Positions 1-9,641 of a DNA stretch of 64,000 nucleotides are shown here, in pieces. Under the pieces are notes generated by a model. It worked only from the letters and a program-made list of their open reading frames with translations. It made no database searches and was not told where the DNA came from. The stretch is from contig OZ252216.1 of NCBI GenBank assembly GCA_965248915.1, positions 2,418,001-2,482,000 of the forward strand. Direction: 5' to 3'. This DNA is from CBDFLA01 sp965248915. Lineage in GTDB: Bacteria > Pseudomonadota > Alphaproteobacteria > M2410. A program made the position numbers and the translations under genes. How positions within the stretch are numbered: position 1 is the first letter of the stretch; each line of letters opens with the position of its first letter.

Positions 1-218
1 TGGAAAACTGGGCAAGAGCGCGGCCAGAAATCATCGAGTGTCTGTCTATCTCTGGAGAGCGCGATTACATCTTGCGCATACTCGTGACTGACCTCGCGGC
101 TTATGAACACTTCCTCACATCGGAACTGCTAAACCTACCCTGCATCAGTTCCGCATCGACGAGTTTCGTTCTGCGCGAAATAAAAAAGACCACCGCGCTT
201 CCGCTCAAGCGCGCGTAA
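1..218 (+). CDS. Lrp/AsnC family transcriptional regulator, C-terminal part
   Basis: This is the 3' end of a gene whose start lies outside the window. The frame beginning at base 3 is open for 71 codons and stops with TAA at 216-218. The peptide matches the effector-binding (AsnC_trans_reg/RAM) domain of Lrp-type regulators: a PEIIEC segment, then GERDYILR, a DLAAYEHFL helix, and the C-terminal SFVLREIKKTTALPL signature with its TTALPL end. Such proteins bind amino acids or related ligands and control nearby transport or catabolic genes. The last 14 bases overlap the 3' end of the convergent cyclase gene. The target genes cannot be judged because the start and the upstream neighbour are missing. 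Confidence 0.85.
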   Translation, partial: ENWARARPEIIECLSISGERDYILRILVTDLAAYEHFLTSELLNLPCISSASTSFVLREIKKTTALPLKRA

Positions 219-1239
219 TGGCAAACAACCGTGTAGGAATTTCTTTGCCTCGCAGTGGGACGTCCCCAATATCTTCCGCAACAAGGTCGTCGGGCAATTG
301 AACCACGTTCATCAGGCTATCTGAAATCAGAATGGAATGATCGAGACTTTTGCAGGCGTTTTCTATTCGTGCTGTCGTGTTCATCACATCGCCAACAAAA
401 ACGATCTCGCGTTTCACCTCACCCATCTCGCCGCGCACCACTTCGCCTAAGTGCATGCCGGCACGAAACCGAGGTCGAAAGCCAAAATCCGATTGGTAAG
501 TTTCATCATTTTGCTCTAGCCGTTCTTGCGCCTCAATGACAGCGCGAAGGCATTGCCCCATCTTAAGACCGCGGACGACCGACCAAGAGGCAATCATTTG
601 GTCGCCAATGTACTGATGGACAGCGCCGCCGCACTCAAACACTGGGCCGGACACGTCAACGAAGAATCGATTGAGGAACCCATGGTACTGCAGATCACCC
701 AGCTGCTCCGCAATTGGGGTCGATCCAACCATGTCCAGAAACAAAAAAATCCGCTCACCTTTCCGTGGCCGATGATAGCGCCCTGTAAGGTAGTTCCGCA
801 ACGTGCGTGGCCCCATCAACTGAGCAATCGAAATACCGATAGAAAAACAGGCAAAGACGAAGAGTGCCAGTAAGAACTCGCGTGGTGTGAGGATTGCGCG
901 CCCCACTTCAAACACCCCGGCCATTGATCTAGCCTCTGGAATGAAAACGTAAAATGTAATCCCAAAAGCTGCATAGATGATGAGATGGTAGGCAATGAGT
1001 TTGACCACCACGAACCAAGAAAATGGCAATCGTCGGATCCAAGAACCATATCGACTGTCGACATATCCATATTCGAACAACATCGCAAGCGTTGGCATGA
1101 GGAAAGCAACGAATAAGCTGACCATAAATGCCTGTGGATCAATGGCGCCCAGCAAAAGAGGGTAGATGAGACCAAGAACCAAGCTGATCGCAATGATCAG
1201 TCCGGCTCTGCGCAATTTCACTGTTCTACTTCTTGTCAT
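205..1239 (-). CDS. Membrane-anchored class III adenylate/guanylate cyclase
   Basis: A 344-residue protein with about four hydrophobic segments in residues 13-143, followed by a class III nucleotide cyclase domain from about residue 163 to the end. Visible catalytic features are FLDMVGSTPIAEQLG, carrying the first metal-binding aspartate, IGDQMIASW with the second, and NTTARIE, matching the transition-state Asn/Arg motif. It should make a cyclic nucleotide, most likely cAMP, at the inner membrane in response to a membrane-sensed signal. The usual GDG turn reads GDQ, a common variation in this subgroup. The ATG start has AGGAA upstream. It converges on the Lrp-type gene and overlaps its stop. 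Confidence 0.88.
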   Translation of the reverse strand: MTRSRTVKLRRAGLIIAISLVLGLIYPLLLGAIDPQAFMVSLFVAFLMPTLAMLFEYGYVDSRYGSWIRRLPFSWFVVVKLIAYHLIIYAAFGITFYVFIPEARSMAGVFEVGRAILTPREFLLALFVFACFSIGISIAQLMGPRTLRNYLTGRYHRPRKGERIFLFLDMVGSTPIAEQLGDLQYHGFLNRFFVDVSGPVFECGGAVHQYIGDQMIASWSVVRGLKMGQCLRAVIEAQERLEQNDETYQSDFGFRPRFRAGMHLGEVVRGEMGEVKREIVFVGDVMNTTARIENACKSLDHSILISDSLMNVVQLPDDLVAEDIGDVPLRGKEIPTRLFAITRA

Positions 1240-1438
1240 CGTTCCTGTCGCAAATGATGGGGCGAGCGAGCCCTGAATACCACTTTACGGCGAGACTTGT
1301 AGCACCATCCCAGGGCGATTTCGAGACACTTGGCCAATCATCACACGAGTGAAAAAAGACGGTGGCCCGGAGGGTCAATTTGAATAAGATACGCCTAGAA
1401 GATGGTGTCAACGCCGCATCAAAACTTGAGGAAATCCC

Positions 1439-3283
1439 ATGCCGACCTACAAAGCACCCGTAGATGACTACATGTTCCTGTACTACGACCTCTTTGACCT
1501 CGAGAGTCGGACCGAAATCCCCGGAATTGCAGACCTCTCTCCCGATCTTGCGAGAGCTGTGCTCGAAGGCGCCGCCAAGATTGCTGAAGAAGTCTTACAG
1601 CCCCTAAACCAATCCGGTGACGAAGAAGGCTGCCGGATCGAAAACGGCGTCGTCCGCACACCAAAGGGTTTCAAAGAAGCCTTCGAGGAATTCTGCGCCG
1701 GTGGCTGGAACCGCTTGGGCGCGTCAGAGGCCATGGGCGGGGCAGGCCTGCCCGGCATCATCACCCTCGCAGCCAACGAAATCACCAATTCCGCCAACCA
1801 AGCTTTCGCCATGTACCCGGGCCTCACCAATGCGGCTTACGCGGCTCTGCAGGCAACCGGCGAGCCCTGGATGAAAGAACATGTGGTCTCCAAAATGGTG
1901 GCGGGTAAATGGACCGGCACCATGTGCTTGACCGAGCCTCACTGTGGCACCGACTTGAAGCTCATGAAAACCAAAGCGGTTGAGCAAGAAGACGGCACCT
2001 ATCGTTTGTCCGGCACCAAGATCTTCATCTCCGGTGGCGACCACGACATGACCGACAACATCATTCATATGGTCATCGCCAAGATCCCAGATGAAGACGG
2101 CAAGGTCCACGACGACCTGTCCATGGTAAACTTCTTTATGGTGCCGAAAGTCCTGGTCAATTCTGAAGATGGGTCCCTCGGCGCACGCAATGGCGTCTCG
2201 ACCGGCAGCATCGAAAAGAAGATGGGGATCAAAGCCAACTCTACCTGCGTTCTGAATTTTGACGACGCCGTCGCTTATCGCCTTGGTCCCAAACCACAAC
2301 CCAAACCAAAAGACGGCGAAGCACCGAAGAAATCAAAGGGCATGTCTGGCATGTTCGGCATGATGAACGCCGCCCGCATGGGCGTTGGCCTGCAAGGGAT
2401 ATCCGTGAGCGAAGTCGCCTATCAAAACGCAGCTATCTACACCAAGGACCGCCTCGCAGGGCGCGCCCTCACCGGTCCAGAAAACCCAGATGGCCCTGCC
2501 GACCCAATCATCGTTTATCCAGACGTGCGCCGCATGCTCTTGTTCACAAGATCATTTGCAGAAGGCGCCCGGGCTCTCATCACTTGGACTGCACTGCAGG
2601 GCAGCATCGCCTTCTTTGGTAAGAACGACAAAGAAAAACAAGACGCCGGCGCCCTTAGCAATCTGATGACACCGATCATCAAAGCTTACTTCACCGACAT
2701 GGGCTTTGAAGCCGCCAATGCTTCGATGCAATGCTTCGGTGGTCACGGATACATCCGCGAGCACGGTATGGAACAATTCGTGCGCGATGCTCGCATCAAC
2801 CAAATCTATGAAGGGGCCAATGGAGTCCAAGCCCTTGATTTGGTGGGCCGCAAACTCTCTTCACAAGGAGGTCGTGGACCTATGGCCTTCTTTGAAAGAG
2901 TCGACGGATTCATCGCAGAGAACGAAGACACCGACGGCATGGGCGAGTTCTTAACTCCTCTCAAAGCCGGTGTTGAAGATCTCAAGACTTCAACTCTTTG
3001 GCTGGCAGAAAACGGACCGAAAGATCCAAACAACGCCGCCGCCGCAGCGACCGACTTCCTCAAGATGTTCGGCATCGTGGCCCTCGGATACATGTGGGCC
3101 ATGATGGCCAAGGTCGCGCTAGAGAAGCTCAGCTCAGGCGACAGCAATCCGAATTTCTACAAAGGAAAATTGGCCCGCGCCCGTTTTTGGGCAGAACGTC
3201 AATTGCCAGATACCGCTTCCCTCAATGTGCGCGTTCAAAAAGGGGCGGCAAACTTGATGGAGCTGGAAGAAGAGCTGTTTTAG
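1439..3283 (+). CDS. Acyl-CoA dehydrogenase, large (FadE-like) form with extra C-terminal domain
   Basis: A 614-residue flavoprotein of the acyl-CoA dehydrogenase superfamily, the long form of about 600 residues seen in bacterial phenylalkanoyl- and FadE5-like dehydrogenases. Order: N-terminal helical domain, a middle beta-domain with the FAD/substrate motif MCLTEPHCGTDL (about residues 160-172), the C-terminal helical domain with FGGHGYIREHGMEQFVRDARI, then IYEGANGVQALDLVGRK, whose Glu is the expected catalytic base. The last 130 residues form the extra acyl-CoA dehydrogenase C-terminal domain. It oxidises an acyl-CoA to the 2,3-enoyl-CoA and passes electrons to ETF. GAGG 5 bases before the ATG supports the start. 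It appears monocistronic; the exact chain-length preference is unknown. Confidence 0.92.
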   Translation: MPTYKAPVDDYMFLYYDLFDLESRTEIPGIADLSPDLARAVLEGAAKIAEEVLQPLNQSGDEEGCRIENGVVRTPKGFKEAFEEFCAGGWNRLGASEAMGGAGLPGIITLAANEITNSANQAFAMYPGLTNAAYAALQATGEPWMKEHVVSKMVAGKWTGTMCLTEPHCGTDLKLMKTKAVEQEDGTYRLSGTKIFISGGDHDMTDNIIHMVIAKIPDEDGKVHDDLSMVNFFMVPKVLVNSEDGSLGARNGVSTGSIEKKMGIKANSTCVLNFDDAVAYRLGPKPQPKPKDGEAPKKSKGMSGMFGMMNAARMGVGLQGISVSEVAYQNAAIYTKDRLAGRALTGPENPDGPADPIIVYPDVRRMLLFTRSFAEGARALITWTALQGSIAFFGKNDKEKQDAGALSNLMTPIIKAYFTDMGFEAANASMQCFGGHGYIREHGMEQFVRDARINQIYEGANGVQALDLVGRKLSSQGGRGPMAFFERVDGFIAENEDTDGMGEFLTPLKAGVEDLKTSTLWLAENGPKDPNNAAAAATDFLKMFGIVALGYMWAMMAKVALEKLSSGDSNPNFYKGKLARARFWAERQLPDTASLNVRVQKGAANLMELEEELF

Positions 3284-3296
3284 AAAAGTCGGGTGG

Positions 3297-4184
3297 TCAA
3301 CTCGCCCGGCCTGCATTTGCGACAATAAACTCAATCCACTTTGGCATGAGGGCGCGGGGCACATCGTGTCCCATGCCCTCTATGACTTTGAGCGTCGCGC
3401 CAGGGATCTTCTCCGCCGTATCCTGACCGCATGCCAGCGGAACCAGCGGATCTGCATCGCCGTGGATGACCAGGGTCGGCACACTGATGGTCTTAAGCAA
3501 GTCGCTGCGATCGCCACCTGCAATGACAGCTGCCATTTGGCGCGTCGCCCCTTCTGGGTAGTAGCTGCGATCAAAGCCGCGTCCAAAAACCTCAAACAGA
3601 AAGTCGTCTGGCTCTGGATAGGCGGGGCTCTCGACCACCCGGTGGCCTGCCACAGAGTGGCGCACCACGGTCTCGCGGTCTGTTGAAGGAGGCGGTGTGA
3701 TCATCATCGCTTGTGCTTCTGGCGTTGCACCGGGCAACCCTGGCGCGCCTGAGCTCGACATGATCGAGGCCAAACTCAATACGCGGTCAGAGTTCTGTGC
3801 AGCCACAACCTGGGCAATCATGCCCCCCATAGAAATCCCCATCACATGAGCTTGAGAAATCTCAAGCGCGTCCATGAGGCCAATTACATCCGCCGCCATG
3901 TCATCCGTGATGTAGGGCGCCTCCGGCTTTTCTCCTGCCATCATTTGCGCCACAAGTCCCATGACGTCTGGCACACCCGCCTCGTCGAACTTATGACTCA
4001 AGCCCACGTCGCGGTTGTCAAAAGTGATGACGCGAAACCCGCGCGCGACCAAGCCGTCAAGCAGTTCCTTTGGCCAAAAAATCATCTGGGTTCCAAGACC
4101 ACGAATGAGAACCACCGCCGGATCGCTCACCGGTCCATATGATTCGTACTCAAGGGTGAGTCCATTGGCTTGAATTTGCGGCAT
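3297..4184 (-). CDS. Alpha/beta hydrolase
   Basis: A 295-residue alpha/beta-hydrolase-fold protein. The nucleophile elbow GISMGG (Ser near residue 120), the RGLGTQ oxyanion-side loop, FDNRDVGLS, the late acid in VIHGDADPLVP and the catalytic His in EGMGHDVP are all visible. It is probably a cytoplasmic esterase or lactonase; the substrate cannot be read from sequence. A paralogue with the same block order lies at 57348-58253. The ATG is preceded by GGGAGG. It converges on the acyl-CoA dehydrogenase gene, with 13 bases between the stops. Confidence 0.88.
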   Translation of the reverse strand: MPQIQANGLTLEYESYGPVSDPAVVLIRGLGTQMIFWPKELLDGLVARGFRVITFDNRDVGLSHKFDEAGVPDVMGLVAQMMAGEKPEAPYITDDMAADVIGLMDALEISQAHVMGISMGGMIAQVVAAQNSDRVLSLASIMSSSGAPGLPGATPEAQAMMITPPPSTDRETVVRHSVAGHRVVESPAYPEPDDFLFEVFGRGFDRSYYPEGATRQMAAVIAGGDRSDLLKTISVPTLVIHGDADPLVPLACGQDTAEKIPGATLKVIEGMGHDVPRALMPKWIEFIVANAGRAS

Positions 4185-4303
4185 TTGTACCTCCCATGCC
4201 TTTTCCTCCAGCCTAGGCGAAGCCTCAGCTTCAAGGCAAGGCTACAGTTGACATGAGCCCCATGAACCCCGACTTTGGCGCCGAACCAAAGGTAATCTCA
4301 AGC

Positions 4304-5989
4304 ATGCAGCGCGACCTCAAAAAAATGACCGATACAAACCACGATCTCTTGATCGTTGGCGGAGGCATTTGCGGGTCCACCATCGCCTGGGACGCAGCCC
4401 TGCGCGGGCTCAAAGTCGCCCTCGTCGAGAAGAAAGACTTCTCCCACGCCACGAGTGCCGCCTCCACAAAGCTCATTCACGGGGGTTTGCGCTATCTCGC
4501 CAATTTCGAATTCGGTCTCATTCGCGAAGCTTTGAGGGAAAGAAGAAACTGGGAAATCATCGCACCGCACATGGTCGATCCTCTTCCTTTTCTCATTCCG
4601 AACTACGGAACCCACCGCGCCAAATGGTACATGCGGCTTGGTCTGACCCTTTATGATCTTCTCTCGTTTGATCGCGGATGGCTGGAAGACACCGACAAGC
4701 GCCTGCCGGCTCACAAAAAAATCTCAAAAGAAAAAACACTCTCCTTGGCGCCGGGTCTCGATGATGAAGGATTGCTCGGCGGCACGGTCTACTATGATTG
4801 CCAAATGTACTCGCCGGAACGCTTGGGGCTTGAGTGCCTCCTGGGCGCAGCATACAACGGGGCGCAAGTCGCAAACTACGCCCAAGTCGTTGAGTTCACC
4901 CGCTCTGATGAAACCCGTGTGTCTGGTGTCGTTGTTGAGGACAGATTGACCGGTGACCAACACAACATCTCCGCCGAGATGACCATCAATGCGTCGGGCC
5001 CTTGGGCCGACTTCGTCCTTCGTAAAGCAGAAGGCGGCACCCCCTCAAAACATCTTGTTCGCTCCAAAGGAATTCATATTATCACCCGTGCCTTGACCCA
5101 TGGGCCCGCGATGACATTGACCGCGGGCGAAGACCATCTCTTCATCACGCCATGGCGGGGTCATTCGATCCTTGGAACCACCGACACCATCTTCAAGGGC
5201 GATCCTGATGATGTGCGGGCCACGGAAGAAGACATCGCCATCGTCTTGAAGAAAGCCAACATCGCCTACCCTCGCGCGAACTTGACACGCAAAGATGTCA
5301 TTCACTGTTACGCCGGTCTGCGCCCCCTGGTCGACACGGACAACGATCCCACCAACAATGACGACACCTATGGCATGAGCCGCGCCGCCGAAATCGTTGA
5401 CCATGAGGATGAAACCAACCTCAAGGGATTGATCTCAGCCATCGGCGGAAAATGGACGACATCACGCGACATTGCCGAACGCGTGGTCGACAAAGTGATT
5501 GAGAAGAGGTCAAAAACCGACACGTTCAAGCCCTGTGCCACCAATCGCACACCTCTCTATGCAGGTCACACCGGGCCCTTTCGGAATTTTGTCGAAACCC
5601 TCAAAGCCACACACCCGAATTGGCACGACACGATCATAGAGAACCTCGCACGCAACTATGGTAGCCACGCTGAGGACCTCATCGCACTTGCCAATGAAGA
5701 GCCCTCACTAAGCGAACGCCTGTGCGATCAACTTCCGGATATTGCCGTCGAGATCGTTTATGCAGTTCGCCATGAAATGGCGCAAACTTTGGAAGATGTG
5801 GTCTTTCGCCGGACCGGCATCGGAACCCTTGGGCACCCAGGAAAAGGCGCGCTTGAAAAAACCGTGGTCTTGATGTCGGAACTTTTGGGTTGGTCTGACG
5901 AGACCTGCGCAAAGCAACTCAAAATTGTCGAGCAAAGATTTGCCATCTGTAAAGAGGCCGAACCAACAAAATCAGACGGTGAGCAATGA
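4304..5989 (+). CDS. glpD: Aerobic glycerol-3-phosphate dehydrogenase
   Basis: An FAD-dependent, membrane-associated enzyme that oxidises sn-glycerol 3-phosphate to dihydroxyacetone phosphate and feeds electrons to the quinone pool. The N-terminus has the dinucleotide motif LIVGGGICGSTIAWDAA, then STKLIHGGLRYL, typical of GlpD, and RSKGIHI; the C-terminal domain (ETVVRRTGIG-like block) has VVFRRTGIGTLGHPG. Start choice is uncertain: ATG at 4304 has AAAGGTAA in front; ATGs at 4253 and 4325 are in the same frame and the conserved fold begins just after 4325. The lipid kinase gene overlaps its stop (ATGA), suggesting co-translation and a joint role in glycerolipid metabolism. Confidence 0.93.
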   Translation: MQRDLKKMTDTNHDLLIVGGGICGSTIAWDAALRGLKVALVEKKDFSHATSAASTKLIHGGLRYLANFEFGLIREALRERRNWEIIAPHMVDPLPFLIPNYGTHRAKWYMRLGLTLYDLLSFDRGWLEDTDKRLPAHKKISKEKTLSLAPGLDDEGLLGGTVYYDCQMYSPERLGLECLLGAAYNGAQVANYAQVVEFTRSDETRVSGVVVEDRLTGDQHNISAEMTINASGPWADFVLRKAEGGTPSKHLVRSKGIHIITRALTHGPAMTLTAGEDHLFITPWRGHSILGTTDTIFKGDPDDVRATEEDIAIVLKKANIAYPRANLTRKDVIHCYAGLRPLVDTDNDPTNNDDTYGMSRAAEIVDHEDETNLKGLISAIGGKWTTSRDIAERVVDKVIEKRSKTDTFKPCATNRTPLYAGHTGPFRNFVETLKATHPNWHDTIIENLARNYGSHAEDLIALANEEPSLSERLCDQLPDIAVEIVYAVRHEMAQTLEDVVFRRTGIGTLGHPGKGALEKTVVLMSELLGWSDETCAKQLKIVEQRFAICKEAEPTKSDGEQ

Positions 5990-6927
5990 CCGCGCCCAGT
6001 AGTGTTCATGCCATTCTCAACCCCCGGTCCGCGCGGGGGAAGACGGGCGGAACCTGGCCTGAAATCAAAGCCGCACTCAATTCTCATTTCGAACGTGTCG
6101 ACGTCTCCTTCACGGATGCCGTTGGTGCGGCCACAAAATTGACACGCCAAGCCATAGACCAAGGCGCAGACTTGATCCTCGCCATTGGCGGTGATGGTAC
6201 AATCAATGAAGTCGTCAACGGTTTCCACCGCGACGGACAACTGATCAACGACAAAACCGAGCTTGCGATTCTCACGATCGGCACAGGATGTGATCTTCGC
6301 AAGACATTAGGCATTCCTTCAGATTGGCGAGACGCTTTAGACGGCATCGTCAATGGCAGCGCTCACGGCATCGACATTGGTAAGATCAAATTACAAGACA
6401 ATGGTGGCACCCCGACCACAAGATACTTCATCAATGTTGCAAGTTTCGGATTGGGTGGTGCCGTCGCTCATAGGGTGAACAGGGCCAAACTTTCCAAGGC
6501 AATTGGCGGGTCGTTTTCTTTCTATTGGAACACAATTCGTACCGCCCTAACCTACAAACGCCAACCAGTTCGAATGTATTTGGATGACGCAGACCCTGTC
6601 GAGTTGGACATCTCCATAGTAGCAGTCGCCAACGCTCAGTACTTCGGTGGCGGCATGTGGGTCGCCCCCATGGCGAAGCCCGACGACGGCGTGTTTGAAG
6701 TAATCACGCTCCATCAATCGAACTTCTTTGGGATCTTAAAGGCGTCACGAACCATCTATCGAGGCGACCATCTCAAGCTGGAGAATGTGGGCGTGTATCA
6801 AGCAAAGAAATTGAAAGTAGAAACACTCGGACAAAGACCAATTCTTATGGAGGTGGATGGCGAAACCCCAGGACGATTACCAGCAACATTTGAGGTTTTG
6901 CCGCGCGCCATTTCCATGCGGTATTGA
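5986..6927 (+). CDS. Diacylglycerol/lipid kinase family protein (YegS/DagK-like)
   Basis: A 313-residue protein of the DAGK catalytic family. The N-terminal NPRSARGK nucleotide-binding segment and the family-defining IGGDGTINEVVNG loop (about residues 66-78) are present, followed by GTGCDLRKTLGIP and the C-terminal beta-sandwich ending in EVDGETPG. It probably phosphorylates a lipid such as diacylglycerol or a sphingoid/long-chain base using ATP. The ATG overlaps the glpD stop by four bases, so translational coupling with glycerol-3-phosphate oxidation is likely. The true lipid substrate is not predictable. Confidence 0.9.
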   Translation: MTAPSSVHAILNPRSARGKTGGTWPEIKAALNSHFERVDVSFTDAVGAATKLTRQAIDQGADLILAIGGDGTINEVVNGFHRDGQLINDKTELAILTIGTGCDLRKTLGIPSDWRDALDGIVNGSAHGIDIGKIKLQDNGGTPTTRYFINVASFGLGGAVAHRVNRAKLSKAIGGSFSFYWNTIRTALTYKRQPVRMYLDDADPVELDISIVAVANAQYFGGGMWVAPMAKPDDGVFEVITLHQSNFFGILKASRTIYRGDHLKLENVGVYQAKKLKVETLGQRPILMEVDGETPGRLPATFEVLPRAISMRY

Positions 6928-6938
6928 CCAGCAATCAC

Positions 6939-7880
6939 CTATTCGGTCGCGAAAATTGCACGCTTGATGTCATGAGCCGCAGCCTCGCATGCTTGATCTG
7001 CTCTATCGAGACCTCCCACCATACCGAAGAAACCATGAATCATATCTGGGTAGTTGATCAGCGTGGTTTCAACACCAGCAGACTGAAGCTTCTTCGCATA
7101 AGCAATGCCTTCATCCCGCAAGATATCGTACCCAGCCGTTATGACATGCGCAGGAGGCAAACCCTCAAGACTTAGCGCCAGGAGCGGAGACACTTCAGGT
7201 TCACGACCGGTGTAAGCGCCGCCCAAATAGAGGTCAGCAGAGACAAGCATGTTCTTTTGTTCGAGAAAGTAGCCGGTCGCAAACTCGACACGGGATCCCG
7301 CGTCTGCATAAGCGTCGGTCACTGGATAAATCAGAAGTTGATAGGCGATGGAAGGACCACCTTGATCCCGTGCTTGCAATGTCACTGCCGCTGCAAGATT
7401 ACCGCCCGCCGAGTCACCGGCAACAACAAGGCGCGACGTATCGACATTCAGATCCTCCGCGTGTGCCGATATCCACGCGGTCACATCATAACAATCGTCG
7501 AGCGCTGTCGGGAACTGACACTCAGGCGCCAGACGGTAGTCGACGGAGATCACCACACACGCCGTCGCGTTCGCAAGTGCGCGCACTTGAATGTCATGAG
7601 TCTCCAGGTCGCCCAGTATCCATGCCCCGCCATGGAAGAAGACGATGACCGGCGATGGAACTTCCAACAAGTCCGCCGGTCGATATACCCGAATCGGGAT
7701 ATTGCCGCCATCTCGCACAGTGACTTGCATGTCTTCTGTCGCGCATGCGCCAACTCGATTGGGATTGACCGCTCGCGTACGCTCAAGCATCTGCTCCCGA
7801 GCTTCTTCGATTGTTTCTGCATTTCGGGAAGTGACTTCGGTTTGACCAAGCCAGGCTTCAAGAAGGGGATGTAAGGTCAT
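6939..7880 (-). CDS. Alpha/beta hydrolase fold-3 esterase (hormone-sensitive lipase family)
   Basis: A 313-residue family IV esterase. The oxyanion motif FFHGGAW (about residue 80) and nucleophile elbow GDSAGG (Ser about 155) define the hormone-sensitive-lipase family; the acid lies in AGYDILRDEG and the His in MIHGFFGM. It hydrolyses short- to medium-chain esters in the cytoplasm. AAGGTAAAGCC before the ATG supports the start. It converges on the lipid kinase gene (11 bases between stops). No signal peptide was seen. Confidence 0.92.
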   Translation of the reverse strand: MTLHPLLEAWLGQTEVTSRNAETIEEAREQMLERTRAVNPNRVGACATEDMQVTVRDGGNIPIRVYRPADLLEVPSPVIVFFHGGAWILGDLETHDIQVRALANATACVVISVDYRLAPECQFPTALDDCYDVTAWISAHAEDLNVDTSRLVVAGDSAGGNLAAAVTLQARDQGGPSIAYQLLIYPVTDAYADAGSRVEFATGYFLEQKNMLVSADLYLGGAYTGREPEVSPLLALSLEGLPPAHVITAGYDILRDEGIAYAKKLQSAGVETTLINYPDMIHGFFGMVGGLDRADQACEAAAHDIKRAIFATE

Positions 7881-7944
7881 GGCTTTACCTTTTGGTTTTT
7901 GCCAAGCTTAATGAGTCGAATTCAAAGCTCAAGCCCAAACACCA

Positions 7945-8508
7945 TCACCCCCGAAATCCATCCTCATTCAAGAACGCCAGCTCTTCTTCTGAACTTTCGC
8001 GACCCAATATCTCATTGCGATGTGGAAACCGCCCAAACTTCTGCACAATGCCGCAGTGATGCTCGGCAAATTTCACATTTGCCGGCGCGCCGCCGCGGTC
8101 CTTCATGTAAGCCACACACCGATCCTGAAGAGTAACATCTTCGGCGTGCATAAACGGCATATAGAAGAAGGGCCGTGGGCCCTCCGGCATGTCAACATCT
8201 CTTTGTGCAGCAATCGCACGTTCTGCAACACCAACCGCCAATTCATCGAAGGCATAAACCTTAGGCGTCCCGCGGTAGATGTTGCGCGGGAATTGATCGA
8301 GAACAATGATTGTTGCCAGATCACCAGCAGGATCCCCCTCCCAGGGACCAACACCATTCTCGCGGATCGCTTGTGCCGTTTCTGTAACGACATCGCCGTA
8401 ACGGTCCTTGAGCGACTGATCGAATGCGTCGTTCTTCTTGTACCACTTCTCTGATCCAGCTTCTTCAAACCAAAAAGTCAGGACATCCTGCGCCGTGACT
8501 TCACTCAT
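7945..8508 (-). CDS. DUF924 family protein
   Basis: About 187 residues, all-alpha. The N-terminal DVLTFWFEEAGSEKWYKKN block and the middle IIVLDQFPRNIYRGTPKVYAFD block are the DUF924 signature; FYMPFMHAED and HRNEILGR are further conserved helices. The fold is TPR-like and the biochemical role is unknown. I placed the start at the ATG at 8508, which has GGGAGGCC at the right distance, rather than at an upstream codon inside the MOSC gene. It lies 10 bases downstream of the MOSC gene on the same strand, so the two are probably co-transcribed. Confidence 0.88.
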   Translation of the reverse strand: MSEVTAQDVLTFWFEEAGSEKWYKKNDAFDQSLKDRYGDVVTETAQAIRENGVGPWEGDPAGDLATIIVLDQFPRNIYRGTPKVYAFDELAVGVAERAIAAQRDVDMPEGPRPFFYMPFMHAEDVTLQDRCVAYMKDRGGAPANVKFAEHHCGIVQKFGRFPHRNEILGRESSEEELAFLNEDGFRG

Positions 8509-8518
8509 ATTGGCCTCC

Positions 8519-8950
8519 CTAAACTGTGACACAATCACCGATGTTCAACATGCCGCCTTCAATGACATTGCACGATACGCCACCTCGCCAATCAGGTGAG
8601 AGCGTCTCACGAAGACCGACATGCGCCTTTTCCATCATCGAACAAGGAGCGGTTTCCTCCATCACTTTCAGTCTAACAGTGCCGATCGCAAACTCATCAC
8701 CCACAGACCTTGGGAGTTCAACACCTTCCACAAGAAGATTGGCACGACGCGTCGTCCACGGAAGGGATACTCCTAGATCTGTACAGGCCGAAGACCATGC
8801 CTCCCTGGCAAAGACGGTGACCTGACGGCCCTCGACACGACCTCGACGGTCATCTTCGAGCCCCGCCTCGGCCGTCACAGAAACTGTATCTAGCTCCTCC
8901 ATATCCGTGCGAACCCGCGTAGCACGCGCAATTCCGACCAGTTTTCCCAT
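8519..8950 (-). CDS. MOSC domain protein
   Basis: A 143-residue stand-alone MOSC domain, a fold named after the C-terminal domain of molybdenum cofactor sulfurase and thought to carry or transfer sulfur or bind the molybdenum cofactor. Visible blocks are GLEDDRRGR, RRANLLVEGVELP, ETAPCSMMEK with the conserved Cys, and DWRGGVSCNVI. Neighbouring genes encode a TusA-like sulfur carrier and a molybdenum hydroxylase, which fits a sulfur/Moco role, but the link is inferred. GGGGAGAAAGTC precedes the ATG. Confidence 0.88.
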   Translation of the reverse strand: MGKLVGIARATRVRTDMEELDTVSVTAEAGLEDDRRGRVEGRQVTVFAREAWSSACTDLGVSLPWTTRRANLLVEGVELPRSVGDEFAIGTVRLKVMEETAPCSMMEKAHVGLRETLSPDWRGGVSCNVIEGGMLNIGDCVTV

Positions 8951-9091
8951 GACTTTCTCCCCTGTGTATGTCCCAACGCCAATCTAACCGCCCAGGCCAC
9001 ACGATCAAGCGGTGTTTCGGAATCCAAAGGGGTTGCACCTTTCATTGAAGCCTGTTTGACTGCCGCGCCTCAATGAACAAGGACCACTGAC

Positions 9092-9625
9092 ATGGCGCGA
9101 ATTGCTTACGTAACGGATCAAACGCTTCCCGAAGAGGCAAAGGCAGATTTTGACAAGCTGCCACCCCTCAATATTTTCCGCATGATGGCCCACTCAGGGA
9201 AACTACTGGGAAGGTACATACGATTAGGGAATTACTTGCTTTTCAAAAGTAAGCTTGATCCGGTTCTGCGCGAGATTGCGATCCTGCGCGTCGGCTATCT
9301 CTCAAAGGCTAAATATGAAACCCACCAGCATGAGCGCATTGGTCGAGACGTTGGCATGAGCGACGCGCTTATTGAAGCCGTGAAACAGGGCCCAGAAGCA
9401 GAAGGTCTCACCAGCACCGAGCGTCAAGTCATCGCCATCACAGATGACCTCGTCCACAACGTGCGCGCGTCTGATGCCACCTTCAAGCCCTTGCAGGAAA
9501 ACTTGAGCAATGCAGAAATGCAGGAGCTCGTCTTGACCGTTGGGTATTACATGATGACCTGTCGCTTTCTTGAAACCTTCGATATTGACATCGAAGAAAG
9601 CGGTGAGACGTTGGAAGTCACTTGA
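9092..9625 (+). CDS. Carboxymuconolactone decarboxylase family protein
   Basis: A 177-residue AhpD/CMD-fold protein. ILRVGYLSKAKYETHQHE is the core helix, but where redox-active AhpD proteins carry CxxC this one has SKAKYETHQH, so peroxidase activity by a CxxC pair is unlikely. A gamma-carboxymuconolactone decarboxylase-like or other small-molecule role is possible; the substrate is unknown. The ATG follows CAAGGACCACTGAC. It is 16 bases upstream of the TusA-like gene on the same strand. Confidence 0.85.
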   Translation: MARIAYVTDQTLPEEAKADFDKLPPLNIFRMMAHSGKLLGRYIRLGNYLLFKSKLDPVLREIAILRVGYLSKAKYETHQHERIGRDVGMSDALIEAVKQGPEAEGLTSTERQVIAITDDLVHNVRASDATFKPLQENLSNAEMQELVLTVGYYMMTCRFLETFDIDIEESGETLEVT

Positions 9626-9641
9626 GAGACCCCCAATCATC